Positions 5,638 through 12,257 of a stretch of 22,392 nt of DNA are shown in pieces. The DNA is from a virus. A program made the position numbers and the translations under genes. The DNA lies in IMG/VR virus record IMGVR_UViG_3300037245_002208, positions 1 through 22,392 of that record; one strand, 5' to 3'. Under the pieces are notes generated by a model. It was not told the DNA's origin. It made no database searches and worked only from the letters and a program-made list of their open reading frames with translations. The first letter of the stretch is position 1. Every line of letters begins with the position of its first letter.

Positions 5638-6810
5638 ATGGAAGCTGATTACTCTAGATGTTCGATGCTAGGATGCACCGAAAAACCTGTTAGCGGTAGA
5701 GTGGGTGAGATTCCCCACAGTGGATTCGACTACCCTATTCCTAAGCCGCATATCATTAATCTCAAGGTGAAAGGAATTTATCTGTGCGAAAAGCATTCTC
5801 AATGCCGCATAGACTCAACTGTATACAAAATAGTAAAAATAGAACCGCATCAAGATAAGGTGGGCGAAGCTCCCGTACCTATTCAGTACATGGTTACTGT
5901 TGATACAAGCCCTTCCACCCGACTCTCGTTTGGGCGAATCCTTGTAACGGAGTGGGGTGCGTGGAAATTTGAAGTATTGCTCACTCGCGCAGCCATGCCG
6001 ATGACATCCACAGCGGAGGATACTGCCACCTTTCAGACCATATCAAAGTTTGAGCCATCCAACGAGGTCAAGGAGGTTGCACAGGATGGGAAAGAAGCGA
6101 TAATCCCATTGCCGGAAGACTTTGACCCGTCTATATTTATGCCCCAGCCTCTCACCATCGCCGTAGATAAGCGCAACAAGCCACCAGAAGCAGAAGTTGC
6201 GAGAGAAAATAGGATCTATTGCAATGAGTGTGAGTTCTGTACTGAAAAGCCACGCAGCGGGCTTGCCGTCTTCAGACCTTACGCCCCGAATTGTCTGCAC
6301 GTTTTAAACGTGACGGAGAGGCAGGCTTTCTTAGCCGTAATGTACCAGCTAATCAAGCGTCCAAAAGATATCAACAGGGATAACGATTGCCAGTGGTTCG
6401 TCAAGAAGCGTGGCTTTATTGCTCGGCTGTTCAAGGGTTTCCACAAAGATCGTATAGGCAGCGGCGAAAAGATATATCTACCAGAGTGGGATAGCCCACC
6501 ACCGAGAAAGCTTGCCAACAAGTCACCCGTCAAAATATCTTTCTTCACGTCCCTCTGTAAAGTGAACGGGATAGAGTGTGAAGCCATTGCGGTAGAAGAA
6601 AGTGCTGACAGAAGAGGGCGATTGATAACTGTCAAGGGACACATCCATATTAGTTACAGAGAAGAGTACCGAGTGGAATACATGGGGAAAGCCTTCTTAG
6701 CTGAATGCGAGCATTACGCCACGGGCTACGGTTTAACAGAAGGGATAACCAGCGAAATGAAATTAAGAGAAAAGCTAGGAACGCAGGGAGGCATACGCCT
6801 TGTTGATTGA
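5638..6810 (+). CDS. Large hypothetical protein with two Cys/His modules
   Basis: A 390-residue protein with AGGAGG nine bases before its ATG, the longest gene of the small-gene region. An N-terminal module, Cys8, Cys13, Cys50 and His53 (C-x4-C-x36-C-x2-H, with CSMLGCTEKP and YLCEKH), has the same spacing as the one in the gene at 2849. A second cluster, Cys195, Cys198, Cys201, Cys219 and His221 (CNECEFC, NCLHV), looks like another metal site. A basic segment (RGFIARLFKGFHKDR) and a final domain with ECEHYATGYG follow. No nuclease, helicase or terminase motif such as Walker A is present. The function is unknown. Confidence 0.7.
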   Translation: MEADYSRCSMLGCTEKPVSGRVGEIPHSGFDYPIPKPHIINLKVKGIYLCEKHSQCRIDSTVYKIVKIEPHQDKVGEAPVPIQYMVTVDTSPSTRLSFGRILVTEWGAWKFEVLLTRAAMPMTSTAEDTATFQTISKFEPSNEVKEVAQDGKEAIIPLPEDFDPSIFMPQPLTIAVDKRNKPPEAEVARENRIYCNECEFCTEKPRSGLAVFRPYAPNCLHVLNVTERQAFLAVMYQLIKRPKDINRDNDCQWFVKKRGFIARLFKGFHKDRIGSGEKIYLPEWDSPPPRKLANKSPVKISFFTSLCKVNGIECEAIAVEESADRRGRLITVKGHIHISYREEYRVEYMGKAFLAECEHYATGYGLTEGITSEMKLREKLGTQGGIRLVD

Positions 6811-6830
6811 CCGGCGATAAGGTATATTCT
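6803..6830 (+). promoter_or_regulatory. Weak promoter candidate
   Basis: TTGATT (6803-6808), a 16-bp spacer and TATTCT (6825-6830), located four bases before the ATG at 6835. It overlaps the end of the 390-residue gene. The gene downstream has no Shine-Dalgarno sequence. The match to consensus is only moderate. Confidence 0.25.
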
Positions 6831-6834
6831 CTGA

Positions 6835-7146
6835 ATGGACATGGTTAAAGAGTTCGTCTCTTTTTGTAGAGAGCTAGGAATTGTATTCAGTATTCCTGTT
6901 GTGCTTATTGTATTTGTATGCACCTCAACAACCTTTAAGAACCTCGAAGGCACGAAAAGTTATGCAGAGAAGCACCGAGCATACATACCTTTCATATTCG
7001 GGATATCGACACAATTGTTATTCGATGCGAGCTACAAAGAGGTGGGAGTATCTTCTGCGTGGAATGGGATCATGGCTACCGTTGTAGCGGTGCTAGTTCA
7101 TTCGCCTCTGGAGGCGGGACTTAAAAAAATCGGGATAAAGCTGTGA
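6835..7146 (+). CDS. Small membrane protein, possibly holin-like
   Basis: A 103-residue protein with a hydrophobic segment at ~residues 15-33 (LGIVFSIPVVLIVFVCTSTT), a weaker one at ~50-64 (YIPFIFGISTQLLF) and another at ~78-92 (GIMATVVAVLVHSPL), ending in a basic tail (GLKKIGIKL). Size, membrane segments and basic C-terminus fit a phage holin or other small inner-membrane protein, but no lysin gene is adjacent to support that. Alternative start: ATG 6841. It overlaps the next gene by a GTGA. Confidence 0.6.
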   Translation: MDMVKEFVSFCRELGIVFSIPVVLIVFVCTSTTFKNLEGTKSYAEKHRAYIPFIFGISTQLLFDASYKEVGVSSAWNGIMATVVAVLVHSPLEAGLKKIGIKL

Positions 7147-7283
7147 AAAACAAGACAAAGAAAACAATCCGATTCTGGGAAGCGTTTACGGGCTCTTCCA
7201 TAGGGAAAGGGGCAAGGGAGCAAATCGAAAGGTTGAAGCGCAACCACAAAAAGCGGATACAAGAGACAAGGGCAAAGAGATGA
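7143..7283 (+). CDS. Very basic short hypothetical protein
   Basis: A 46-residue frame starting at GTG 7143 in a GTGA overlap with the membrane protein gene. Lys and Arg make up over a third of the residues (KNKTKKTIRFWEAF, KRNHKKRIQETRAKR). It could bind nucleic acid or be a cytosolic partner of the membrane protein. It ends in an ATGA overlap with the next small frame. The evidence is positional only. Confidence 0.45.
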   Translation: MKNKTKKTIRFWEAFTGSSIGKGAREQIERLKRNHKKRIQETRAKR

Positions 7284-7414
7284 TCTACACGCTAGGATAC
7301 GCCCCTGCTTACATCCCTAGCTATCACGAGGGTGTAATTCTTTCCTTGCGAGTCCATGCAAAATGTATGATAATGTTCGGTAATTATGGATTCAATACAT
7401 ACATGGCAGATTAA
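7280..7414 (+). CDS. Short open frame before the portal gene
   Basis: A 44-residue frame (begins MIYTLGYAPAY, ends FNTYMAD) whose ATG overlaps the previous stop and whose TAA directly abuts the portal ATG. It has no ribosome-binding site of its own, and its main argument is coupling on both sides. A promoter-like element lies inside it, so the stretch may be mainly regulatory. Confidence 0.35.
   Translation: MIYTLGYAPAYIPSYHEGVILSLRVHAKCMIMFGNYGFNTYMAD
7346..7374 (+). promoter_or_regulatory. Possible promoter for the head operon
   Basis: TTGCGA (7346-7351), a 17-bp spacer and GATAAT (7369-7374), about 40 bases before the portal ATG. The stretch 7350-7415 is more AT-rich than its surroundings. 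It would mark the change from the small-gene region to the structural genes, but the -35 box is only fair. Confidence 0.4.
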
Positions 7415-8818
7415 ATGAACTGGAAGTTCTGGGAAAAATCTACCCCTATCGCACAGGAATCCAAGTCGCACGATTACTTTAATATCTTTGAATATCTCTC
7501 AAGAACAGGTTGGGGGCGCATTACCGCCTTTCAATCCCTGCGCTATTACGAGCAAATATCACCGGTCGCCACCGGCATTGATCGAGTTGTAGACGAATTC
7601 AAGGCGTTACAGCCAAGCATCTTTGATACAAAGACCCGCCAGTACGAACCGGACCATCCAATGGTTACATTCTTGAAGCGTCCCAACGCCTCGCAATCAG
7701 GGGCTGATTTCTTTAAAGCATACGGCGTATATTATGAGGCTGCTGGAGAGGTGTATCTCGTTGCTACCGGCAACCCGAATCGCCCACCTCTTGAACTAAC
7801 GATTGTACCGCCTCAGTTTGTATCGATCGGTATGGGTACAGACGGGTTCCCAGATAAGTACACTGTAAGCACAGGATCGAATCAGACCCCGACCACGTTC
7901 ACGCGTAAAGAAGATAAAACGGGGTTGCGATATTTCAATGGTGCGGATAGAGAGATATGGCATGTCAAGGATTTCAACCCCAACGCATCGTCCAGTAATT
8001 TCCATGGGGCAAGCACCCTGAATGCGATTTACTACGAGATCGAACAGCACCTTTATAGCAGTAAACACAATCTATCATTGCTTAAAAAAGGCGGCAGGGT
8101 CGTAGGGGCTATAACTACGGAAGGTGTCCTTGACGACAAGGAATTCGATAGGCTCAAGCGAGAGATCGATACCGTGATAAAAGGCGCAGATAACGCAGGC
8201 TCTATACCGTTGCTTGAGGGCGGTACAAAGTTCGAGGGAATGGGTACATCTAACCGTGATATGGATTTCCTTAAACTCAAGCAAGATGTAGGGCAAAGCA
8301 TTTTTGGGCGTTTAAAGATACCGCTACCTCTTGTGACACCCGACAAGATGACACTATCGAACTACAGCACGGCAATCATAGCCTTGTATGATGATGCCGT
8401 TATCCCCCTCTCGAAGAAGATGTACGGGGAGATCACGCTATTCATCGGACCGAGATTTAAGCTTGAAGACACTGAAACGCTATCGACAGACCCTGCTACT
8501 ATCTCAGCATTAGAGCCTAGACGGTTAAAGAACCTTGCGTTGATAAACAAGCTGTATATCACATCTGATAACGAGCAACGTGGACAACTAGGGCGTGAAA
8601 GTCGAGAGGGTGGAGATACTATTTACAAGCCTACAAACTTAGTTGCCGATGGTCAGGATAGCGACACAACGGGTAACAGGGATAAGCCAGCAACTCGGAA
8701 AACATTTATCGAGATAGTGCGAGAGCAAAAAGACGCAGACGGCAAGCAGCTTTATACCGATAAGCAGATCGAAGCCTTTGCCGATACCGAGGGGTTAGTC
8801 AAGGAAGAAGTCAAATAA
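7415..8818 (+). CDS. Phage portal protein (HK97 family)
   Basis: A 467-residue protein forming the dodecameric ring at the capsid vertex through which DNA is packaged and ejected. Family features are the N-terminal MNWKFWEK, the segment SPVATGIDRVVDEFKALQPS, HPMVTFLKRPNASQSGADFF, GEVYLVATGN, a central NFHGASTLNAIYYEIEQHLY with the following KKGGRVVGAI, and GRLKIPLPLVTP. Length is typical for the HK97/PF04860 type. There is no Shine-Dalgarno sequence before the ATG, which abuts the stop of a short frame, so coupling or an upstream promoter must supply translation. No terminase large subunit lies before it, which is unusual for this module. Confidence 0.92.
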   Translation: MNWKFWEKSTPIAQESKSHDYFNIFEYLSRTGWGRITAFQSLRYYEQISPVATGIDRVVDEFKALQPSIFDTKTRQYEPDHPMVTFLKRPNASQSGADFFKAYGVYYEAAGEVYLVATGNPNRPPLELTIVPPQFVSIGMGTDGFPDKYTVSTGSNQTPTTFTRKEDKTGLRYFNGADREIWHVKDFNPNASSSNFHGASTLNAIYYEIEQHLYSSKHNLSLLKKGGRVVGAITTEGVLDDKEFDRLKREIDTVIKGADNAGSIPLLEGGTKFEGMGTSNRDMDFLKLKQDVGQSIFGRLKIPLPLVTPDKMTLSNYSTAIIALYDDAVIPLSKKMYGEITLFIGPRFKLEDTETLSTDPATISALEPRRLKNLALINKLYITSDNEQRGQLGRESREGGDTIYKPTNLVADGQDSDTTGNRDKPATRKTFIEIVREQKDADGKQLYTDKQIEAFADTEGLVKEEVK

Positions 8819-8819
8819 T

Positions 8820-9186
8820 TAACGGGTGACATCGTTAAAACAGTAGTAGCAGAAGGAGTAACGGAAAATGATTTTAAAAATTGGAACGAAGCATGGGTTC
8901 CGGTATTGCGATGAACTCGATGCGGTTCATGTAAAGCAAGGCTATAAGATCGTAGATCGAGGGAAAGAGACGATGCATTTCTTTGATGAAAATACCGGCG
9001 ATAAAGTTGGTATGTGGGATGTGTGTCTCGATACCGAAGACCCTAAAAAGGTTTTTGTTGTGGTGTCGGCAAGGCAAAGATCAACCGGCGCACATAAAAC
9101 GTTTATCTTTGATACGGGCGGTTATCTGATGGCAGATAACGGGGAAACAATACAGCACCTTTAATTAAGTAGCGTGTCACCCGTTA
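8820..9186. repeat. Perfect 12-bp inverted repeat flanking one small gene
   Basis: TAACGGGTGACA at 8820-8831 and its exact reverse complement TGTCACCCGTTA at 9175-9186 bracket the 98-residue gene at 8868-9164 in the two intergenic gaps. The copies are 343 bases apart. They may be ends of a small inserted cassette, or may pair in the transcript around that gene. Confidence 0.6.
8868..9164 (+). CDS. Hypothetical protein bracketed by inverted repeats
   Basis: A 98-residue beta-rich protein (KIGTKHGFRYCDELDAVHVK, FDENTGDKVGMWDVCLDTED, FVVVSARQ, FIFDTGGYLM). AGAAGGAGTA precedes the ATG, almost the same leader as the next gene has. No family is recognised. It lies between the portal and the head proteins, where phages often carry extra genes, and the flanking 12-bp inverted repeat suggests that it may have been acquired as a unit. 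Confidence 0.6.
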   Translation: MILKIGTKHGFRYCDELDAVHVKQGYKIVDRGKETMHFFDENTGDKVGMWDVCLDTEDPKKVFVVVSARQRSTGAHKTFIFDTGGYLMADNGETIQHL

Positions 9187-9210
9187 CAACTGACAGAGAA
9201 GGAGTAGGAC

Positions 9211-9510
9211 ATGAAAGATACGGAAGACAAGAAAGCGTCAACCCTCGGAGTCAACAGAGAGCGTTTCGGGAAATTTGAGATACCTTCACACTCGATACAT
9301 CAAGGCGGGTGGTCGGAGATGATGGCATTAATGGAAGATGTCCTTGTTGTTCGGTGCGAATATCTTTATCACAACGACTGCTTGAGCTATACTGCCATGA
9401 GTCCTCATTTTGACGAAGGCGGCGAGGGTAAGGGTGTGCCTGATTATCACCCGATATTAACGAAGCATAAAGATGATACCTATACCGTTAAATGGGAAAG
9501 GGAAGAGTAA
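9211..9510 (+). CDS. Hypothetical protein
   Basis: A 99-residue protein with AGAAGGAGTA upstream of the ATG. The sequence is acidic at both ends, with a central segment LMEDVLVVRCEYLYHNDCLS and a C-terminal DDTYTVKWER strand. The pattern 'VLVVRCEYLYHNDCLSY.A.SP.FD' looks like a small beta-barrel core; no family was recognised. It ends in a TAATG overlap with the membrane protein gene. Confidence 0.6.
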   Translation: MKDTEDKKASTLGVNRERFGKFEIPSHSIHQGGWSEMMALMEDVLVVRCEYLYHNDCLSYTAMSPHFDEGGEGKGVPDYHPILTKHKDDTYTVKWEREE

Positions 9511-9698
9511 TGACTGTCAGTGAGACCGGAATAAAAATACTGTTTGCCTCCTTGGCCGCGATAGCGATTCTTGCACCTTTCGGTATAGCGCATTTCCTTG
9601 TCATCGAGATAGAAGAAGCTGGCGGCATAGGTCAACTGATAGGAAATTTTAAAGGAGAAGTCCACCAAGGAATGGTGGCGATAGATGAAAAAGATTAA
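9510..9698 (+). CDS. Small single-pass membrane protein
   Basis: A 62-residue protein from ATG 9510 (TAATG overlap with the previous stop, GGGAAGAG upstream). One hydrophobic segment at ~residues 7-29 (GIKILFASLAAIAILAPFGI) is followed by an acidic and glycine-containing tail. It could be a spanin-like or regulatory membrane peptide, but nothing specific is visible. Confidence 0.55.
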   Translation: MTVSETGIKILFASLAAIAILAPFGIAHFLVIEIEEAGGIGQLIGNFKGEVHQGMVAIDEKD

Positions 9699-9718
9699 CA
9701 CATTACAAGGAGATTGCA

Positions 9719-9988
9719 ATGAAGAAGTTATGGTACGTTGGTAAATGGTTGGAATGTGCATCGTGCAAAAGTAGCACGGAGATGCAGGGGCTTTATGATG
9801 ATGAAAAACTGGCGGTAGCCTCGTGCGTTAAGGAAAGTTATTTTGTTGTAGAATTCAATGCGAATGAACCTCTGCCAGATGAAACAGTCTTTAATCTTGT
9901 CGCATGGTATCCTATGACGGAAACCAAGGAAAAGGGGATAAAGAGGATGGCGCAACTCGCCGAGAAAAGCGGAAAGGCTTTGTGGTAA
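9719..9988 (+). CDS. Hypothetical protein
   Basis: An 89-residue protein with AAGGAG eight bases before the ATG. It starts MKKLWYVGKWLECASCKSST, a short strand followed by a C-x2-C pair, has a hydrophobic core strand (SYFVVEFNANEP) and ends in a basic helix. No family is recognised. It is the last of four small genes inserted between portal and head genes. Confidence 0.55.
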   Translation: MKKLWYVGKWLECASCKSSTEMQGLYDDEKLAVASCVKESYFVVEFNANEPLPDETVFNLVAWYPMTETKEKGIKRMAQLAEKSGKALW

Positions 9989-9992
9989 ATAG

Positions 9993-10568
9993 ATGACATG
10001 TATAGTAGCGTGCAAGGATAGTAATGGTGACATCTGGATGGGGGGGGATAGTGCTGGCTCTCAAGGCACTACCCTCACCACGCTCAGAGAACCTAAAGTA
10101 TTTACTGTAAAAAATAAATTTATAATCGGGGGTACTGGTCATCCAAGAGCAAGTCAACTCCTTAAGTACAGATTGAAGGCTCCGACTCAGAAGCCCGGTC
10201 AGGCTGACCACGAATACATGTGTACTGATTTTGTAGACGCAATCAGAAAGTGCTTGTTTGAGGGTGGGTACGCTACAAAAAGCAACGAAGCAGAAGAAGG
10301 TGGTAACTTTTTAGTTGGGTACAAAAGTAATATATATGAGGTCGAGAAAAACTTTCAAATCATTCAGCGAGTCCATGACTATGATGCGATTGGTTGCGGT
10401 GAGTCCTTCGCATTAGGGGCGATAAGTGCCGTGATGGATGTCGGTACATGCGACTATGACTCGGAACAAATAGTGGAGGCTGGATTAGATGCGGCAAAAA
10501 CTTTCTCACCCCAAGTCCAAGAGCCATTCCATATCATTAAGCTAAAGGCAGGCAAGAGAAAGGGATAA
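9993..10568 (+). CDS. HslV/proteasome beta-like Ntn-hydrolase of phage
   Basis: A 191-residue protein with the layout of HslV and proteasome beta subunits, peptidases whose N-terminal Thr becomes the nucleophile after Met removal. Thr2 opens the strand TCIVACKD, followed by GDIWMGGDSAGS with Asp19, REPKVFTV with Lys35 in the place of the catalytic Lys, FIIGGTGHPRAS, and a C-terminal half with YDAIGCGESFALGAISAVMD and SEQIVEAGLDAAK, the usual glycine loop and two-helix pattern. No ATPase partner (HslU/ClpX type) is encoded nearby. It sits directly before the MuF-like gene, three bases apart, so a role in head maturation or in turnover of host proteins is possible. Family call is good; activity is inferred. 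Confidence 0.75.
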   Translation: MTCIVACKDSNGDIWMGGDSAGSQGTTLTTLREPKVFTVKNKFIIGGTGHPRASQLLKYRLKAPTQKPGQADHEYMCTDFVDAIRKCLFEGGYATKSNEAEEGGNFLVGYKSNIYEVEKNFQIIQRVHDYDAIGCGESFALGAISAVMDVGTCDYDSEQIVEAGLDAAKTFSPQVQEPFHIIKLKAGKRKG

Positions 10569-10570
10569 GA

Positions 10571-11392
10571 ATGCCAACTCCTTTTGCCATCCGCCAACTC
10601 GCCAAGAAGCTACGTCTTGAAGCCTCGGTTATTCCAAGGCTCAATAAATTTTTCCGTGAAATAGCTAGCACCATTCGACCCGTATGGAACTCCACGGGGC
10701 GAGTGCCAGACGTATCGGTTTTTCAGGATGAGCTTATGAAGTTACTCGCCGATCATTACGACCGTGTGGCAAAAGCTTTTCATAAAGACGCACTTGATGA
10801 GTTCAAGAAAAGCCTGCCTGCTGATATGGAATTAAAACAAGATGCGGAAGAGGCTGTAGACGAATCGGCTGACAAGATAGATGAAATGTTGCTACTCTTG
10901 ATCGCCGCAAGGGCAAGCACTCATGCTGGGATTATTCTCAATACCGTACAGGGAGAACTCGATACATCGGTCGAGGCAACCGTCAAGAAAGCCGGTAAAG
11001 AAGGGGTGATATTGTCTTCCCGTGAACATGGCAGGCGAATAGAGCAGGATTTCGAAGGCAGGATACAAGGTAAATCTAATCTTATCGCTATGACAGAAAC
11101 GCAGGGCATGGCAGAGGATACAAAACTCACAGAGGCAGAGACGCTTTTACTCGCCGGTGTTGTTATCGGCGGTGTTGCAGTTGCCATCGCCATGCAGAAA
11201 GTATGGGACGCTATCTTGGATGACAAGACAAGGGATCATCACGCTATGGCAAGCGGACAGGTGAGAAGCATGGGAGTGCCGTTTATCGTGGGCGGCGAGA
11301 TGCTGAAAGTCCCAGGGGACACAAGTTTAGGTGCCTCGGCGGGGAACGTGATAAATTGTCGGTGCTCTGCAAGGTACACGCTGACCCCATAG
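10571..11392 (+). CDS. MuF-like minor head protein
   Basis: A 273-residue protein with a helical N-terminal domain, a Gly/Ala/Val-rich hydrophobic stretch (LLLAGVVIGGVAVAIAMQKV, ~residues 192-213) and a C-terminal segment typical of phage Mu F-type proteins: VWDAILDDKTRDHHAMASGQ, then MGVPFIVGGEMLKVPGD and ASAGNVINCRCSARY, ending the protein. MuF proteins sit at the portal inside the head and often travel with the DNA. The C-terminal Cys pair and His pair are conserved in the family. It is followed by an 85-base gap that holds a promoter. Confidence 0.85.
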   Translation: MPTPFAIRQLAKKLRLEASVIPRLNKFFREIASTIRPVWNSTGRVPDVSVFQDELMKLLADHYDRVAKAFHKDALDEFKKSLPADMELKQDAEEAVDESADKIDEMLLLLIAARASTHAGIILNTVQGELDTSVEATVKKAGKEGVILSSREHGRRIEQDFEGRIQGKSNLIAMTETQGMAEDTKLTEAETLLLAGVVIGGVAVAIAMQKVWDAILDDKTRDHHAMASGQVRSMGVPFIVGGEMLKVPGDTSLGASAGNVINCRCSARYTLTP

Positions 11393-11404
11393 TGCAGAAA
11401 ATAA

Positions 11405-11441
11405 TTGTTTACTTTCGGTAAAGTGTGTATACTAACCGAAA
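11405..11441 (+). promoter_or_regulatory. Promoter with overlapping inverted repeat before the protease gene
   Basis: TTGTTT (11405-11410), a 17-bp spacer and TATACT (11428-11433). The arms TTTCGGT (11413-11419) and ACCGAAA (11435-11441) form an inverted repeat around the -10 box, with partial extension inwards (AGT/ACT). Transcription would start near 11440, leaving a leader of about 38 bases with GAGGG before the ATG at 11478. This could give the capsid genes their own regulated transcript. Confidence 0.55.
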
Positions 11442-11477
11442 ATGTATGCAAAAAGTTAACCTATTGTGAGGGACGAT

Positions 11478-12257
11478 ATGCCGAAAAAGGAAAAATCAGA
11501 CACCGTAGAGACTAAGTATATCGGTGGTCAAATATCGGAGGTCAAGCAGGAGGAGCGCAACGGAGTTCCTGTTGGTCTTATTTCGGGGTACATCGCCACA
11601 TGGGATTTAGATCGAGGGGATGACCAGTTCACAAAAGGGGCATTCAAAGAATCCATCGCAGATCACAAAAAGAAAAATCGCCCGATTCGATTCAAGGATA
11701 GTCATGGTCGTACAGTCGGAGGCTTTCCTATTGAAACCGTCAAAGAGGATTCCATGGGGCTTTTTGGGATCGCCGAAGTTAATCTCGATATCCAGCAGGG
11801 CAAGGAGTTGTACTCCCTCGTGAAGCAAGGCGTAATATCGGATTTCAGTATCGGTTTCAGTGTCAGGGATTTCGAGATAAGGGATGGCGTTAGGATTATC
11901 AGCAAGGCGATAGTCTGGGAGGGATCGGCGGTCGATGAGCCGATGAACGTAGCCGCCAATATCACCGATGTAAAAAATGACGCAGACGGAAAAGACGGCT
12001 TAGGTATTACAGAGCTTGAGGCTATGAGCGCAAAAGATATCGAAAAATATTTACGCGATTCGGGGATATTTTCCCGGAAAGCATGCACAGTGATAACTTC
12101 ACATTACATCAAAGGGCAGAGTGATTCTGTTGGAGATGACCAGAGTGATTCTGGTGAGAGTGGAAACCCACTTCTTGAAGAGCTTCGTGGTTTACACGGG
12201 GTTCTTACAACTTCAACAGGAGGAAACAATGCCGGAGATGACGAAAGAGGAACGTGA
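11478..12257 (+). CDS. HK97-type prohead protease (serine protease)
   Basis: A 259-residue protein from ATG 11478 with GAGGG eight bases upstream; an in-frame GTG at 11466 is less likely. Family S78/U35 features are GLISGYIATWDLDRGDDQFTKGAF at ~residues 33-56 in two parts, a His in KDSHGRTVGGFP (His76), DFSIGFSVRDFE with the nucleophile Ser124, and VWEGSAVDEPMNVAA with Asp153/Glu154 in the third position. It cleaves the scaffold or delta domain of the capsid protein during maturation. The C-terminal ~80 residues are acidic and Gly/Ser-rich and may act as a scaffold region. It overlaps the capsid gene by 29 bases. Confidence 0.9.
   Translation: MPKKEKSDTVETKYIGGQISEVKQEERNGVPVGLISGYIATWDLDRGDDQFTKGAFKESIADHKKKNRPIRFKDSHGRTVGGFPIETVKEDSMGLFGIAEVNLDIQQGKELYSLVKQGVISDFSIGFSVRDFEIRDGVRIISKAIVWEGSAVDEPMNVAANITDVKNDADGKDGLGITELEAMSAKDIEKYLRDSGIFSRKACTVITSHYIKGQSDSVGDDQSDSGESGNPLLEELRGLHGVLTTSTGGNNAGDDERGT

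Noticed and set aside
7386-7418. A 10-codon leader peptide frame (MDSIHTWQIK) overlapping the portal start
   Set aside because: It has no ribosome-binding site and lies within another short frame; a frame of this length is expected by chance.
12121-12228. Capsid gene extended upstream to ATG 12121
   Set aside because: The AGGAGG at 12219-12224 points to ATG 12229, and the extra residues are out-of-frame protease sequence.
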